A stretch of DNA of 64,000 nt from Phaeodactylum tricornutum CCAP 1055/1 (GCF_000150955.2 NC_011696.1:124001-188000); one strand, 5' to 3'. Positions 51,956-61,729 are shown, counted from the first letter of the stretch. Notes: generated by a model from the letters alone, not told the origin. Translations and numbers: made by a program.

Positions 51956-52261
51956 AAAGGACGACAGTGAATCCTATCGACAAGGCCGTGCAGGCAATCC
52001 CGTGTACAAACTGGAAGGTCCATTTTGACAGTTTTCTGTAGCTAGGGGCTCCATCTCGGCATTCGCTGTCCAATCAGTGAAAACCCTTCCCCGGCCGTAG
52101 TAATCGTATTTCCATGTGTCTTCACAGGACCTGCCATTAAATGCAGTTTGGTAACATGCGTTCATTAAAGCAAGTGTAAAAAGAAACACAAATAGTAGGC
52201 TTTTTATAGCTATTATAGAAGTCACACTCCCACACAGGTATACATCCTGCATGCTTAGCAT
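51956..52261. other. Convergent intergenic region
   Basis: 306 bp between the 3' ends of the carrier and NCAPH2 genes. I see no gene here. Confidence 0.45.
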
Positions 52262-54484
52262 CTACGGCGCTATCACACATACGCTAGGAGCCAAATATGT
52301 ATCCATGGGTCGATCAATGGCAGTGTTGAGCAGCTGCAGTTTGAAGTGATTGCCAGAATTGTCGTCATCCGACTGCACTGGTAAAATATTGCCTGAGTTT
52401 GATAGGGAGAGTGAAGCCAAAAAAAGTCGACAAACCTCATACTGAGGTCGGTTGCGCGCCACGGAAGCAAAATCAACAACACGAGCAAAAGACGTCTTTT
52501 CCCCTGATGTTTTCTTTCTACGAATGACAGCTTCCAAAGAATCAATGACGTTTCGACCGTATTCGTGGATATCGAATACTGGACGTTGAGCTTCGGCTTC
52601 TAATACGGGAGCAAGCTTTTCTTGCCAGATATTGACACGCTTGGAAAGTTGTGTCTCGGAAGCGTACTTTTCTGCTCCGTTGGCAAAAGCTTTTAGGTGA
52701 GCTCGACACAGTTCTTCGAATGTTTGCGATTCTACATTGGAGTTATCTGAGAGGGAATGTATGAGGGATAAACGTTTAAAGGTATCGACAGTTCAATTAA
52801 AGTAAAACAGTGAAACGTACCAAGTTCATGACTACGATAGAGATCGTCCATACTCGACATTCCCGTATTGCCTTCTACTCCACCGTTGCTTTGAAAGTCT
52901 CCGTGGTCATCGTGATCACTATCGTCGTCGTCCACGCCGAATGCAAACCCGCCTTCGTCGTCGTCATCGTACCTATCAACATGCCCCTCGTCCTTCTGTC
53001 GTAATAGGGCAAGCTTACGCTTTTCACGACGTTCTGCGGCCTTGCGTTTGGCGTTGGCCTTAGCTATGTAAGCAAACTCGTCGCCAAAAGCAAGTCCCCC
53101 AAGAGGCAACACAGGTCGTTCCGGTGCGGCGTCCTCTTCGCGTGTATCATCATGATTTCGCTTTCGAAGGGAACGAAAGGTTTGAGTAGCCAACGAAGGG
53201 TAACCGACAGCTTTGTCAATGACCCCACGAAGGCGACGCTGGGGCGCGACGTGACGGGTACGTGCTCCAGTGACACAAGCCGATGGTGGTTCGTCGACAC
53301 CAGCGGGCAGCCGGATTGTTTTGCCAATACAAAGAGGGCGCGATTTGACCGAGTCGGGCTCGTGAGGATCCAAAAGTTTCCAGGGGTCCTCTTTCGATGT
53401 GTTCTTCAATGGAAGGGTGTGAGCGAAAGTAACTTGGCGGCGATCACCACTTTCCGTATGGACTCCACTGTGTGCTTCATTTTCCTTATCAGCCATCGCA
53501 AATCCAATGTTGTCGTCATTGTCATCCAGTCCATCGTCATAGCTCGCCGGAAAACCATCATCTTCATCAGGATGATTTTGTGGGCTAGAGAGTATACTTC
53601 GTTGCTGCTTTAGATCAAGCTCATCTTCGCGGAGGTACGACGCATTGATGCGCGATCCGGGGAGCAGTAAGCAGCCTGAAGCCGTCATATCGCAGTGTCC
53701 ATCTAAGAGGCGGAGAGAGCTAGTATCCAATGCTCCCATCAGTAGGCGCGCGGCCGCCGCGTTCATGGAGGATTTGTCGTGGCTGTTGGAGATGCTGAGT
53801 CTTGTACGAGGAGTACGAAAGGGGGAACGCCCTGAGCGGTTCCTTGGCGTCCCAGCTTCATCGTTTCCCAGCTCGTTTTCTGGAAGGTTGATCTGACGAC
53901 AGTCGTCGGTATTGTCTGTCGGTAGTACATCGTCCAATAAAAGAAAGTCGCTATGAGGATCGAATTCACGGAAATCGTCAATCTCCGAGTCACCATGCTT
54001 GGATCGGCGCATGTTGCTTAGAGATGCCGCATTTTGCGCCACGAGGTCATCCAACGCTTTATATACGAGTGAGTAAAGGTACTCGACCTTGCGACTATAG
54101 ACATGCGAAGAGTTTTGAAGAACCAGGGCAGCTTGAGCAAAGTTGAGTTTGTCTAGCTGTCCGTTGGGATCTGCCAAGGCGAGGTCGTCGCCGAGATCAT
54201 GCAGATATTCTTCGAGGCTACAAAGAGGATTGAAAAGATTAGAGTGTGGTAAAGACATTCACGAGCCATAACGAGGATCAGTAGTGTAGACGGACGTGCG
54301 TCTTTTGGTTGGTAACGCAACGAACACTCTCGGTAACACTCTGCGGAACGATGAAGCTCGCTTACCAAGACGCGATATCTATATCCCAGTTTTTGGCGAG
54401 ATCTCGGATCGGTTGAAGAGTAGTAAGAGCAGAATCTACTACCGTTGGTAGCGCTGCATTATCGTTGACGATTGATACCACCAT
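52262..54484 (-). CDS. NCAPH2: Condensin II subunit H2 (kleisin beta)
   Basis: Exons 54484-54366, 54217-52821 and 52746-52262 join at GT-AG sites (TCTTG|GTAAGC to TTGTAG|CCTCG; CTTG|GTACGT to CTCAG|ATAAC), giving 2,001 nt and 666 residues. The N-terminal kleisin region reads LQPIRDLAKNWDIDIASCLE then EYLHDLGDDL, and FAQAALVLQNSSHVYSRKVE with YLYSLVYKALDDL, which match NCAPH2 closely. The middle (about 150-480) is acidic and disordered. The C-terminal winged-helix part reads TFEELCRAHLKAFANGAEKY, IHEYGRNVIDSL and YEVCRLFLASLSLSNSGNI. Condensin II shapes and compacts chromosomes from inside the nucleus. The first frame ATG near 54258 is not the start, because exon 1 supplies the conserved segment. 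Confidence 0.9.
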
Positions 54485-54793
54485 GGTACAAACGAAAGAG
54501 TTCAAGGAAGTGCTGAAGTGTTGTTCACGTTTTCGATCGTTTTTTGAACTGCCGAACTGGCGCGCCGGTCGGCATCGAAACCAACGGAAACTTTAACCCG
54601 GACGTGACAGACATTTCAGATCGAATCTTCCAGCTTCGATAATTGACAGTGAATTTGCTCCAAGCCCACGATTCACTGTCAAAAACCATGGTGACATCTC
54701 TGTTCTGATTCTCACAGTCAACTTCCCACAATCTTGGTTTGCTGACTACTCACCAGCCACCGTATTTTTTCTCGTTCCAACCACTCAAGCCCC
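54485..54793. promoter_or_regulatory. Divergent promoter region, NCAPH2 / FAH-MAAI
   Basis: 309 bp. It holds a perfect inverted repeat (54643-54682), TCTCACAGTCAAC near 54709 and GGCGCGCC near 54560. No gene is supported. Confidence 0.5.
54643..54682. promoter_or_regulatory. 40-bp inverted repeat, TTGACAGTGAAT / ATTCACTGTCAA
   Basis: Arms of 12 bp, perfectly complementary, separated by 16 bp. It sits between two divergent starts and its arms contain the GACAGTGA motif seen in other gaps. It could be a dimeric factor site or a cruciform or RNA hairpin. Confidence 0.6.
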
Positions 54794-56824
54794 ATGGCCT
54801 ATTCCTGGCTCAAAGTGCCGAACGATTCCGACTTTACCATTGTCAATGTACCTTTTGGTGTGTTTTCCGTTCCGGGAAAGTCACCCCGAGCGGCGACGAT
54901 TTTGGGTGACACCGTCCTGGATCTATCCCTGCTGGAAGAGGCGGGCCTGTTTGACGATATCATGCCTATCGCCAACATTTTTTGTCGGCCCGATTTGAAC
55001 ACTTTTATCGAGCAGCCGAAAGCAGTGTGGTCGAATGTACGTCAGCGGGTAATCCGTCTACTGGTGGAACCTTGTGAGGATCCGCGATTGAAAGAAAACT
55101 CGGCACTTAAGCGAGCCAGTTTCCACCATATCGCGGAAGTAAAAATGCATTTACCTATTCATGTGGGGGACTACACCGATTTTTACTCGAGTCGCGAACA
55201 CGCCACAAATGTAGGTACAATGTTCCGTGGGAAGGACGACGCGTTACAACCAAACTGGCTCCATCTTCCTGTCGGCTACCATGGGCGAGCTAGTACCGTG
55301 TACGTCTCGCCACATAATGTGCATCGTCCTTATGGGCAGTTGCAAAAGGATGCTAACGATCCATCCCAAGGTAGCGAATACGGACCCTGTCAACTGATGG
55401 ATTTTGAGCTGGAAATGGCCGCTGTCGTTGGAGGCGCAGCAAACACTCGGCCTATGACTATAGAGCAAGCAAAATCTCGAATCTTTGGCTTTCTTCTCAT
55501 GAATGATTGGTCAGCACGAGACATACAAAAATGGGAATACGTTCCCTTAGGTCCTTTTACAAGTAAAAATTTTGCAACGACAGTTTCACCATGGATTGTC
55601 ACCGCGGATGCTTTAGAAGCCTTTGCGGCCCCAACGTCGGCCGGTCTCCAAGACAATCCCACACCGTTACCATACTTGCAAGATCCGGAATATGGTTCTT
55701 ACGATGTAGTCATGACGGTGGCTATACAGTCGGCTCGGCAGTCGCAACCGAATGTCGTATGTACGTCTAATTTTAAGAATTTGTACTGGAATTCAGCACA
55801 GCAACTGGCCCACCACACCGTGACAGGTTGTTCCATGAAAGCTGGAGATTTATTGGGCAGTGGTACTATATCGGGCTCTACCGAGACATCGTTTGGAAGC
55901 ATGCTAGAATTGAGTTGGAAAGGGTCTCGTGAGGTGAAGGTGGGCGAAGAGAAACGAAAGTTTCTGCATGATGGCGATGTTGTTGTACTGAAAGGCCACT
56001 GTGTAAGTGATGTTCAAGGACACTTGGGATTCGGTGAGTGTCGCGGCACACTTTTGGCTGCCGAGACCGCTCCACTTAGCCCGACGAAACAAGGAGGTGT
56101 TGCCGAGGCGCCAACTGCGGATCGATACCAAAGCTTCAAGCTCTACGGATATTGGCGCTCGTCGTCCACCTGGCGGGTTCGAATAGCACTTGCAGTCAAG
56201 CACATTGAATACGAAACAATTCCAATTGACCTTGCAGGAGATCAGCAAAAATCGGAAGGATACCTGGAAGTAAATCCTTTTGGCCAGGTGCCTCTTTTGG
56301 AGTGCAGCGACGTCCTGACTGGTGGGACAATTCGCCTGGGTCAGTCAATTGCAATCATTGATTTTTTGGAAGAAGCTTTTCCGCTTCGCAAGTCCCTGTT
56401 GCCGAAAAACCTAGTTGAGCGGGCCATTGCCCGACAGATGGCGGAAATCATAAACTCAGGAACTCAGCCTTTGCAAAATATTTTCTCACTGAGGGATTTC
56501 GAAATGAGGTCAAGCGGCGCAATCAACGCGGCAGAAGAGGCCAAGAAAGCCAATGAGCTTGGCCTTGGTGTTTTGGAGAAGCTAGTTCTCCAGCGTCGGG
56601 GGGACCTGTCCGGCGAGGCCGGTCCATATTGTGCAGGTGGCTTTTGCCCAACGATTGCAGACATCTGCATGGTTGCTCAGATTTACAATGCTAGTCGCTT
56701 TCGAGTTGAATTGTCGGAAACGTGTCCTGCTCTGGTAGAAATAGATAAATTGTGCAATGACCTCCCATGCTTTAAAGCTTCCCACCCAGACAATCAGGTG
56801 GGTGTTCCAGAGAGAGCGAATTGA
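54794..56824 (+). CDS. Fumarylacetoacetase - maleylacetoacetate isomerase fusion
   Basis: One uninterrupted 676-residue frame from the ATG at 54794 (gccccATGG). Residues 1-432 are a whole fumarylacetoacetate hydrolase: DYTDFYSSREHATNVGTMF with the catalytic His, WLHLPVGYHGRASTVYVS, FELEMAAVVGG, GFLLMNDWSARDIQKWEYVP, FGSMLELSWKG and GFGECRGTL. After a linker of about 12 residues, 445-676 is a whole zeta-class GST, maleylacetoacetate isomerase: FKLYGYWRSSSTWRVRIALA, NPFGQVPLLE, GQSIAIIDFLEE and CPTIADICMVAQIYNASRF. The two enzymes catalyse the last two steps of tyrosine/phenylalanine breakdown (isomerise maleylacetoacetate, then cleave to fumarate and acetoacetate). Both halves have normal length. 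In the isomerase the usual SSCS reads SSST (456-459), so the Cys is replaced by Ser. No targeting peptide is seen. Confidence 0.93.
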   Translation: MAYSWLKVPNDSDFTIVNVPFGVFSVPGKSPRAATILGDTVLDLSLLEEAGLFDDIMPIANIFCRPDLNTFIEQPKAVWSNVRQRVIRLLVEPCEDPRLKENSALKRASFHHIAEVKMHLPIHVGDYTDFYSSREHATNVGTMFRGKDDALQPNWLHLPVGYHGRASTVYVSPHNVHRPYGQLQKDANDPSQGSEYGPCQLMDFELEMAAVVGGAANTRPMTIEQAKSRIFGFLLMNDWSARDIQKWEYVPLGPFTSKNFATTVSPWIVTADALEAFAAPTSAGLQDNPTPLPYLQDPEYGSYDVVMTVAIQSARQSQPNVVCTSNFKNLYWNSAQQLAHHTVTGCSMKAGDLLGSGTISGSTETSFGSMLELSWKGSREVKVGEEKRKFLHDGDVVVLKGHCVSDVQGHLGFGECRGTLLAAETAPLSPTKQGGVAEAPTADRYQSFKLYGYWRSSSTWRVRIALAVKHIEYETIPIDLAGDQQKSEGYLEVNPFGQVPLLECSDVLTGGTIRLGQSIAIIDFLEEAFPLRKSLLPKNLVERAIARQMAEIINSGTQPLQNIFSLRDFEMRSSGAINAAEEAKKANELGLGVLEKLVLQRRGDLSGEAGPYCAGGFCPTIADICMVAQIYNASRFRVELSETCPALVEIDKLCNDLPCFKASHPDNQVGVPERAN

Positions 56825-57138
56825 TTTTGTAAGTATCAGTAATATGTATCGTAAAGTAAATTGGAATCTCGGTTTGACAATATCAATTTTGCGAAGTTTG
56901 CAGTTACAGTTGGTAAATTTCAGCAACCCTAATGTAAAACATAATTCCTTTTTCCCCTTTGCCTTTCCTGTGAAATTATTTTGGTATGTGCGTCAGCTCA
57001 CCAAACCGTTTTTAAGCCTCTCGCCGAAACCGGTCTCTCTTTGGCTCCAACACAGCTTCAGCAAGAAGTTGTCACTCTAGCTTGCTGGTAGGCAAAACAG
57101 TCACGTAGTAGCAAACGCCTCGACTTGCAGTTGCTTCG
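56825..57138. other. Intergenic region after the fusion gene
   Basis: 314 bp, AT-rich in its left half. I see no gene. Confidence 0.45.
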
Positions 57139-58080
57139 ATGCAAATGGACGAGGGATTGGGGGGAAACCCATACTTGGCATTACGGGCTGCCAAGATCGC
57201 ACGCAATACCGCTCGATTACTTGAACTCGGTCTCCTAACAAATGATGGGAACTCAACAACTTCTAGTCGGGAGCAATCTGCTAAGCGTCAAAAGCAGAAG
57301 AACTTTGCTGTCCCTTTAAGGCGTTCGCCTCGCTCCAAAGAATCTCCAAATTCCTATTTGGAGCCCGCATACACACCCCAATCTGCTCGAAAGTTCAACA
57401 ATCCTACCTCAAGCGAAAGTATCGAAAAGAAAGTTTCCGCTGACGAGTCCGCTTCATTCGATAATCTATCCTCACAGATAATTTCTCCACCACCTCCTTT
57501 AAATTCTTTTCCTGAAAATTCTGCACGAGCTATGATAATTGACTCGCACAAGCTTGTCCACGGTGACGGCAACCAGAAGGGATTGTTGGGGGTTACAATG
57601 CAACACACGGGCAAAGCGCATGTCATAGAAGAATCAGCTCGGCGAGCAGTTAGTAGCTATGGAGAAGGCAAAATATCATTCAATAAATATTCTGGTGTAC
57701 AAGAATGGGGGAATGATGTCCTATTTCTTTGGGTAAACTTGGGCGCCCCTCATACCGACGTCGTGAACGAATTTCTCGATAAAGGCCGCCAGGTTACGTG
57801 GTTCGGTGGAAGCCGCATGCACGACAAAACCAAAATCATACAACGCCTTATCCACGTGGGCAAAAGATCCTCTTCTGGAGATGAAAGTGGAATAGTTTTA
57901 TGGTGTCGACAATATGAGACACAAACGCGCGGTTTCGGTGCGTATATTTGTCTCGGTCGCTTGTCGTATCAGAGCCATCAATTCGGCTCCTCTCCGCTCT
58001 CCTTTATCTGGAAGCTCTTAGACTACAACATACTATTACAAGACTCAAAATCAAAAGCGAAAGAACTATTCAGTATTTAA
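57139..58080 (+). CDS. Protein with a C-terminal DUF3427-like domain
   Basis: 313 residues from the ATG at 57139. The N-terminus (GNPYLALRAAKIARNTARLL followed by ELGLL) is a short helix found before disordered, nuclear-looking sequence (KRQKQKNFAVPLRRSPRSKE). Residues about 190-300 resemble DUF3427, a domain at the C-terminus of some bacterial DEAD-box helicases and restriction-type proteins: LFLWVNLGAPHTDVVNEFLD, VTWFGGSRMHDKTKIIQRLI, SGIVLWCRQYETQTRGFGAY and ICLGRLSYQSHQFGSSPLSF then IWKLLDY. The FxWqSxxR and YLGxxxYxSHxGxxPxxixW patterns are recognisable. No helicase is attached. Its role is unknown; a nuclear nucleic-acid-related function is inferred. Confidence 0.55.
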   Translation: MQMDEGLGGNPYLALRAAKIARNTARLLELGLLTNDGNSTTSSREQSAKRQKQKNFAVPLRRSPRSKESPNSYLEPAYTPQSARKFNNPTSSESIEKKVSADESASFDNLSSQIISPPPPLNSFPENSARAMIIDSHKLVHGDGNQKGLLGVTMQHTGKAHVIEESARRAVSSYGEGKISFNKYSGVQEWGNDVLFLWVNLGAPHTDVVNEFLDKGRQVTWFGGSRMHDKTKIIQRLIHVGKRSSSGDESGIVLWCRQYETQTRGFGAYICLGRLSYQSHQFGSSPLSFIWKLLDYNILLQDSKSKAKELFSI

Positions 58081-58131
58081 AAAATGCGCAATCTGGACGT
58101 TCATCAGCGCTATTAGAGGAAAGGACTCATT

Positions 58132-59529
58132 TTAGTAGGCTGTCTTGACTTTTCCGTTTCGTAAAAATAAGAGGCGCTTCAGTTTGCGTCTTGTCTTTTC
58201 AACAGCCTCTTCCATAGATTGAGCCCCTAGGTTATTCACCGTTTGTCTTCTTTGATGTTTTATCTTGTTGTTGTCCCTTACTGCCGCTGCAAGCTGCTTC
58301 TCACTGTAACCAAGACTTTGCAACAACGTCTCCCGATGGTTACGATCCAAAATGAGTTCCGAGGGCCTTCGAAATCGTTCGCGCTCTAATTCCCAATCGT
58401 CTACGCTGTAATGATCGGTCACTTCATAGTTCCAGCCAATTCCAATGCTGGGACCGTTTGTACAAGATGGATTATCTGAAAGAATACTCTGATAAGCTCT
58501 CACGTGAACTTGGTCGAAACGTACCGCGAACGAGACAAGCTTCTGTGTCCGCTTCTTCTTGATTGGCGCTACTCGAGAAGAGCTTTCCGGTAAAATATCA
58601 TATGGTTTGCTGTTTGCCCTTAAAGAAGGCTTCGAAAACACACCAGTGAGACCCGAAAGGTCAGACGAGATGGAAAGGTTGTCTTCACTTTCTAAGGCGG
58701 AGCCCACTTCCTTAAAGGTCTGTAAAAACAAATCGATGGGCGTGCCCATTTGTTCTTCATTTACTTCTTCTTCTTCGGATGGGACATTTCCATTACTATC
58801 AAAATGCATATCCGAACGGCTAATGTCCTCTCCTGAGCCACCTGAACTCCAGACATCAGAATTCCAGATGTCTATCGGTGCTTCACAACTGTGATTGTTC
58901 ATGCTCGAATCAGAAAAAATTGACTGTGAAACTTTAAATCCGCTTCGTATGCTTGTCGTCTTCGGGTATTGCAATGCACTTTGACTGTGACATGAGAGAT
59001 TGTCCGTAGGTGAGTCCAAAACACTGTCCGATAGACCTTCTCGGAGCATTTTACGAAGATCTTCGTCTGGTCGCTGCACCAATCTGGTTGTGTCCATGCC
59101 TGTCAAAACCATTTCAGCTAGCGTCTCCAAGTCGATATCGGTGCCTATGCTGGCAACTGTGTCGACAGGAGCAAACGATCGAGAGGAAGTACTTTCATTG
59201 CTGTTATCGTATATTGGATTCCTCAGTGACTTCACCATTTCCTGTGCAATCATTCTCATCAGCTTTTCAGAAGCGTTGTTGAGTTCGCCGGCAGTATTGT
59301 TGGAGCAACCTCGAAAGGAATTGACTTCCACGTCGCTGCCTAAGCTAGAGTTCGACAGTGAGAGGCTTGCCGTTCGCGACGCTTTGCTGTTCGTCGTGCT
59401 CCTTTCCTTGATTGTGAGCGGATTTTGCCCTCGCTCTCGATCAATACGGTCGGTTCCCGTTACAACGAATCCTTTGGTTGCCGAGATCATGTTGCATCTA
59501 AATGGAGTATGGATGGATGAATTTGACAT
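58132..59529 (-). CDS. Hypothetical diatom-type protein with a conserved C-terminal module
   Basis: 465 residues from the ATG at 59529. The first 310 residues are disordered, Ser/Asp-rich, with short acidic helices. The C-terminal part is orderly: VSFAVRFDQVHVRAYQSILS then DNPSCTNGPSIGIGWNYEV, followed by DDWELERERFRRPSELILDR, HRETLLQSLGYSEKQLAAAV and KIKHQRRQTVNNL. I recall short modules of this shape (V-x-V-R-x-Y, DNPS, GxxxxIGW) in many uncharacterised diatom proteins, but no function is known. It converges on the DUF3427-like gene with 51 bp between stops. Confidence 0.6.
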   Translation of the reverse strand: MSNSSIHTPFRCNMISATKGFVVTGTDRIDRERGQNPLTIKERSTTNSKASRTASLSLSNSSLGSDVEVNSFRGCSNNTAGELNNASEKLMRMIAQEMVKSLRNPIYDNSNESTSSRSFAPVDTVASIGTDIDLETLAEMVLTGMDTTRLVQRPDEDLRKMLREGLSDSVLDSPTDNLSCHSQSALQYPKTTSIRSGFKVSQSIFSDSSMNNHSCEAPIDIWNSDVWSSGGSGEDISRSDMHFDSNGNVPSEEEEVNEEQMGTPIDLFLQTFKEVGSALESEDNLSISSDLSGLTGVFSKPSLRANSKPYDILPESSSRVAPIKKKRTQKLVSFAVRFDQVHVRAYQSILSDNPSCTNGPSIGIGWNYEVTDHYSVDDWELERERFRRPSELILDRNHRETLLQSLGYSEKQLAAAVRDNNKIKHQRRQTVNNLGAQSMEEAVEKTRRKLKRLLFLRNGKVKTAY

Positions 59530-60538
59530 TTACGTGACAAAAGAAGTGGGAGTAACTGTAAGTGAACAATATGCCCAAGAAGTTTTTTTTGCGTCACGGA
59601 ACCAAATACCTAAATATGACTCTCTGAAGAAGAGTCACTAGCGTCGAGGTAACACGTCATTTCATTTTGATACGATATCCATCTTTTGTATTGCCCATGC
59701 TTCGCTAGCATAAATAGTTTAGAGGATTCTTGATGATACAATTTTAAATGACTTTTGATTCACCCGAAATATAGTTTACATAATAATACTACATAACACG
59801 ATTACTCTCTCGGCAACAGGGCATCATAAAATATTTCGACCAGAGAAGGCTGCTGATATCTTCCGTCAAGACTACACCGGGCCCGAAGAGAATGATGCCT
59901 TGAAAAGCTCAAAGTCACCACCTCAGCAGGAATTTAGGCTGTCGTTTGGATTGGACACCTTGTATTGTCACCAGTCCACTTAAATGTACAACACTGATTA
60001 TAGCGAATGGGTCATCGATGTTAAGCAACGTACAAGATGCAGCTTGAACAACGAAACAATACCTGGCTAACAGTAAGCCTCTTCTATATTAACACATAAG
60101 TGCGCGTATCCGTCAGGGTGACCATTGTCTCCATTGTTATTGTGTCGACCGATGACGGACAAAGAAGACGATATGCTCTCAAAATAATTTTAAGCTCAAT
60201 ATATAGACGAGTTAGCAAAATAGGTTGCCAGGATGAACATCTGTCTGCTTGATGAGAAGTTCCATGGCGTTTTGAGCAGTTTTAGCTCATGGTCGCGATA
60301 ACTTTGTCAGACACAGTGACAGGAAACTTAATATATGTGTCTCGACAGTGAGTTCCTTTATGAGTAGACTAGTTTCTACATTACCATCTCGAGTCACGTC
60401 AATCCCTTTTCGAAACGGTATTGTCCTTGTACGAGATCAGAATGAGTCGTCCCCCCTTTGATTTTGCAGTGTTAGAATGTAATGCTGGTCAACTACCGCA
60501 GTATTGCATCTTTGCAGATACTGTATCGCTCTTGACGT
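59530..60538. other. Gene-free interval
   Basis: 1,009 bp. It has GACAGTGA copies near 60317 and 60351 and otherwise AT-rich sequence. No frame with family character and no RNA gene is supported. Confidence 0.45.
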
Positions 60539-61729
60539 TTAAGCCAGTCGTTCAATAACAATCGCTGACGCTCCACCTCCCCCGTTACAAATGGAAGCGC
60601 ATCCGATTGTCGCATCTTTACTTTTCAATGCGCTATAGAGTGTTCCAATGATACGAGCCCCACTCATCCCAATTGGATGGCCCAGCGCGACAGCACCACC
60701 AAACACGTTCAACTTGGCATGGTCCAAACCGAGAATATGCATGTTCGCCAATGCAACCACCGCAAAGGCCTCATTGATCTCGTGGTACTCCACGTCGGAG
60801 GCCTGAATCCCTGCATGTTCCAGGGCTACCGGTACCGCCAGGGACGGAGTCGTTGTGAAATCAATAGGATCTTGCTCGGCATCACCGTATCCCCGAATTC
60901 GAGCTAACGGTTGAATCCCCTGGGCCTCGGCATCCACCTCCGTCATGAGCACCAATGCGGCTGCGCCGTCATTCAGCGAACTCGCGTTGGCAGCCGTGAC
61001 GGTCCCATTCTTACGATCAAAGGCTGGCTTGAGGGTAGATATTTTGTCCAGGTTGACCGCCAAGGGCTCCTCGTCTTGATCGACAACGAGAGGATCGCCC
61101 CGACGCTGGGGGACCGAGACCGGAACGACCTCGTCGAAGACACCGGATATAAGCGCTTCTTGGGCACGGCGGTAAGATTCCATGGCGTACGCGTCTTGGT
61201 CCTCTCGGCTAAAACTATAATCTTGTGAGCATTTTTCTCCACACATGCCCATATGCTGATCGTTGTAGACATCCCAGAGACCGTCATGAATGCACCCGTC
61301 CAGAAGGGTGGCATGTCCCAGAGTTGTACCCGTTCGCGAGGATGGAAGATAATGTGGGATATTGGACATACTTTCGAAGCCTCCCGCGAGCACTGCGTAT
61401 CCGGGAGTCGCAGTGGGTGTGCACTGTAAAGCTTGGGCAGCGAGCATGACGGATTTCATCCCGGACGCGCAGACCTTGTTGACCGTGGTGGCTATGGTAC
61501 TATACGGAAGTCCCGCCCCGAGGAGAGCTTGTCGAGCCGGAGCTTGACCCATGCCTGCGGACACCACGTTTCCCAAGTATGCTTCGCGTATTGCCAAGTC
61601 GGAAGGGAGTTTGGCGAGGGCGCCTTGGATGGCGATCGATCCTAACTCGGAACCTTTCATACTTCGGAAGGAGCCGCAAAATTTGGCAATCGGCGTACGC
61701 GCAATACTCACAATCACTATATTTGTCAT
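60539..61729 (-). CDS. Acetyl-CoA acetyltransferase (thiolase II)
   Basis: The upstream open frame begins at GTG; the first ATG, at 61729, gives the family's usual start MTNIVIVSIARTPIAKFCGS and 396 residues. The thiolase catalytic set is complete: the acyl-accepting Cys in TVNKVCASGMKSVMLAAQAL, the HEINEAFAVVALAN block, the His in GGAVALGHPIGMSGARI, and the second Cys in ASICNGGGGASAIVIE. It condenses two acetyl-CoA to acetoacetyl-CoA (or the reverse). The absence of a presequence or PTS1 suggests the cytosol, where it could feed sterol and isoprenoid synthesis. Acetoacetate released by the nearby FAH-MAAI fusion would enter the same pool, but that link is only suggestive. Confidence 0.93.
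   Translation of the reverse strand: MTNIVIVSIARTPIAKFCGSFRSMKGSELGSIAIQGALAKLPSDLAIREAYLGNVVSAGMGQAPARQALLGAGLPYSTIATTVNKVCASGMKSVMLAAQALQCTPTATPGYAVLAGGFESMSNIPHYLPSSRTGTTLGHATLLDGCIHDGLWDVYNDQHMGMCGEKCSQDYSFSREDQDAYAMESYRRAQEALISGVFDEVVPVSVPQRRGDPLVVDQDEEPLAVNLDKISTLKPAFDRKNGTVTAANASSLNDGAAALVLMTEVDAEAQGIQPLARIRGYGDAEQDPIDFTTTPSLAVPVALEHAGIQASDVEYHEINEAFAVVALANMHILGLDHAKLNVFGGAVALGHPIGMSGARIIGTLYSALKSKDATIGCASICNGGGGASAIVIERLA

Noticed and set aside
47781-59862. 17 of 18 bases shared between 47781-47798 and 59845-59862
   Set aside because: A few such near-matches are expected by chance in 64 kb on two strands, and the similarity does not extend on either side.
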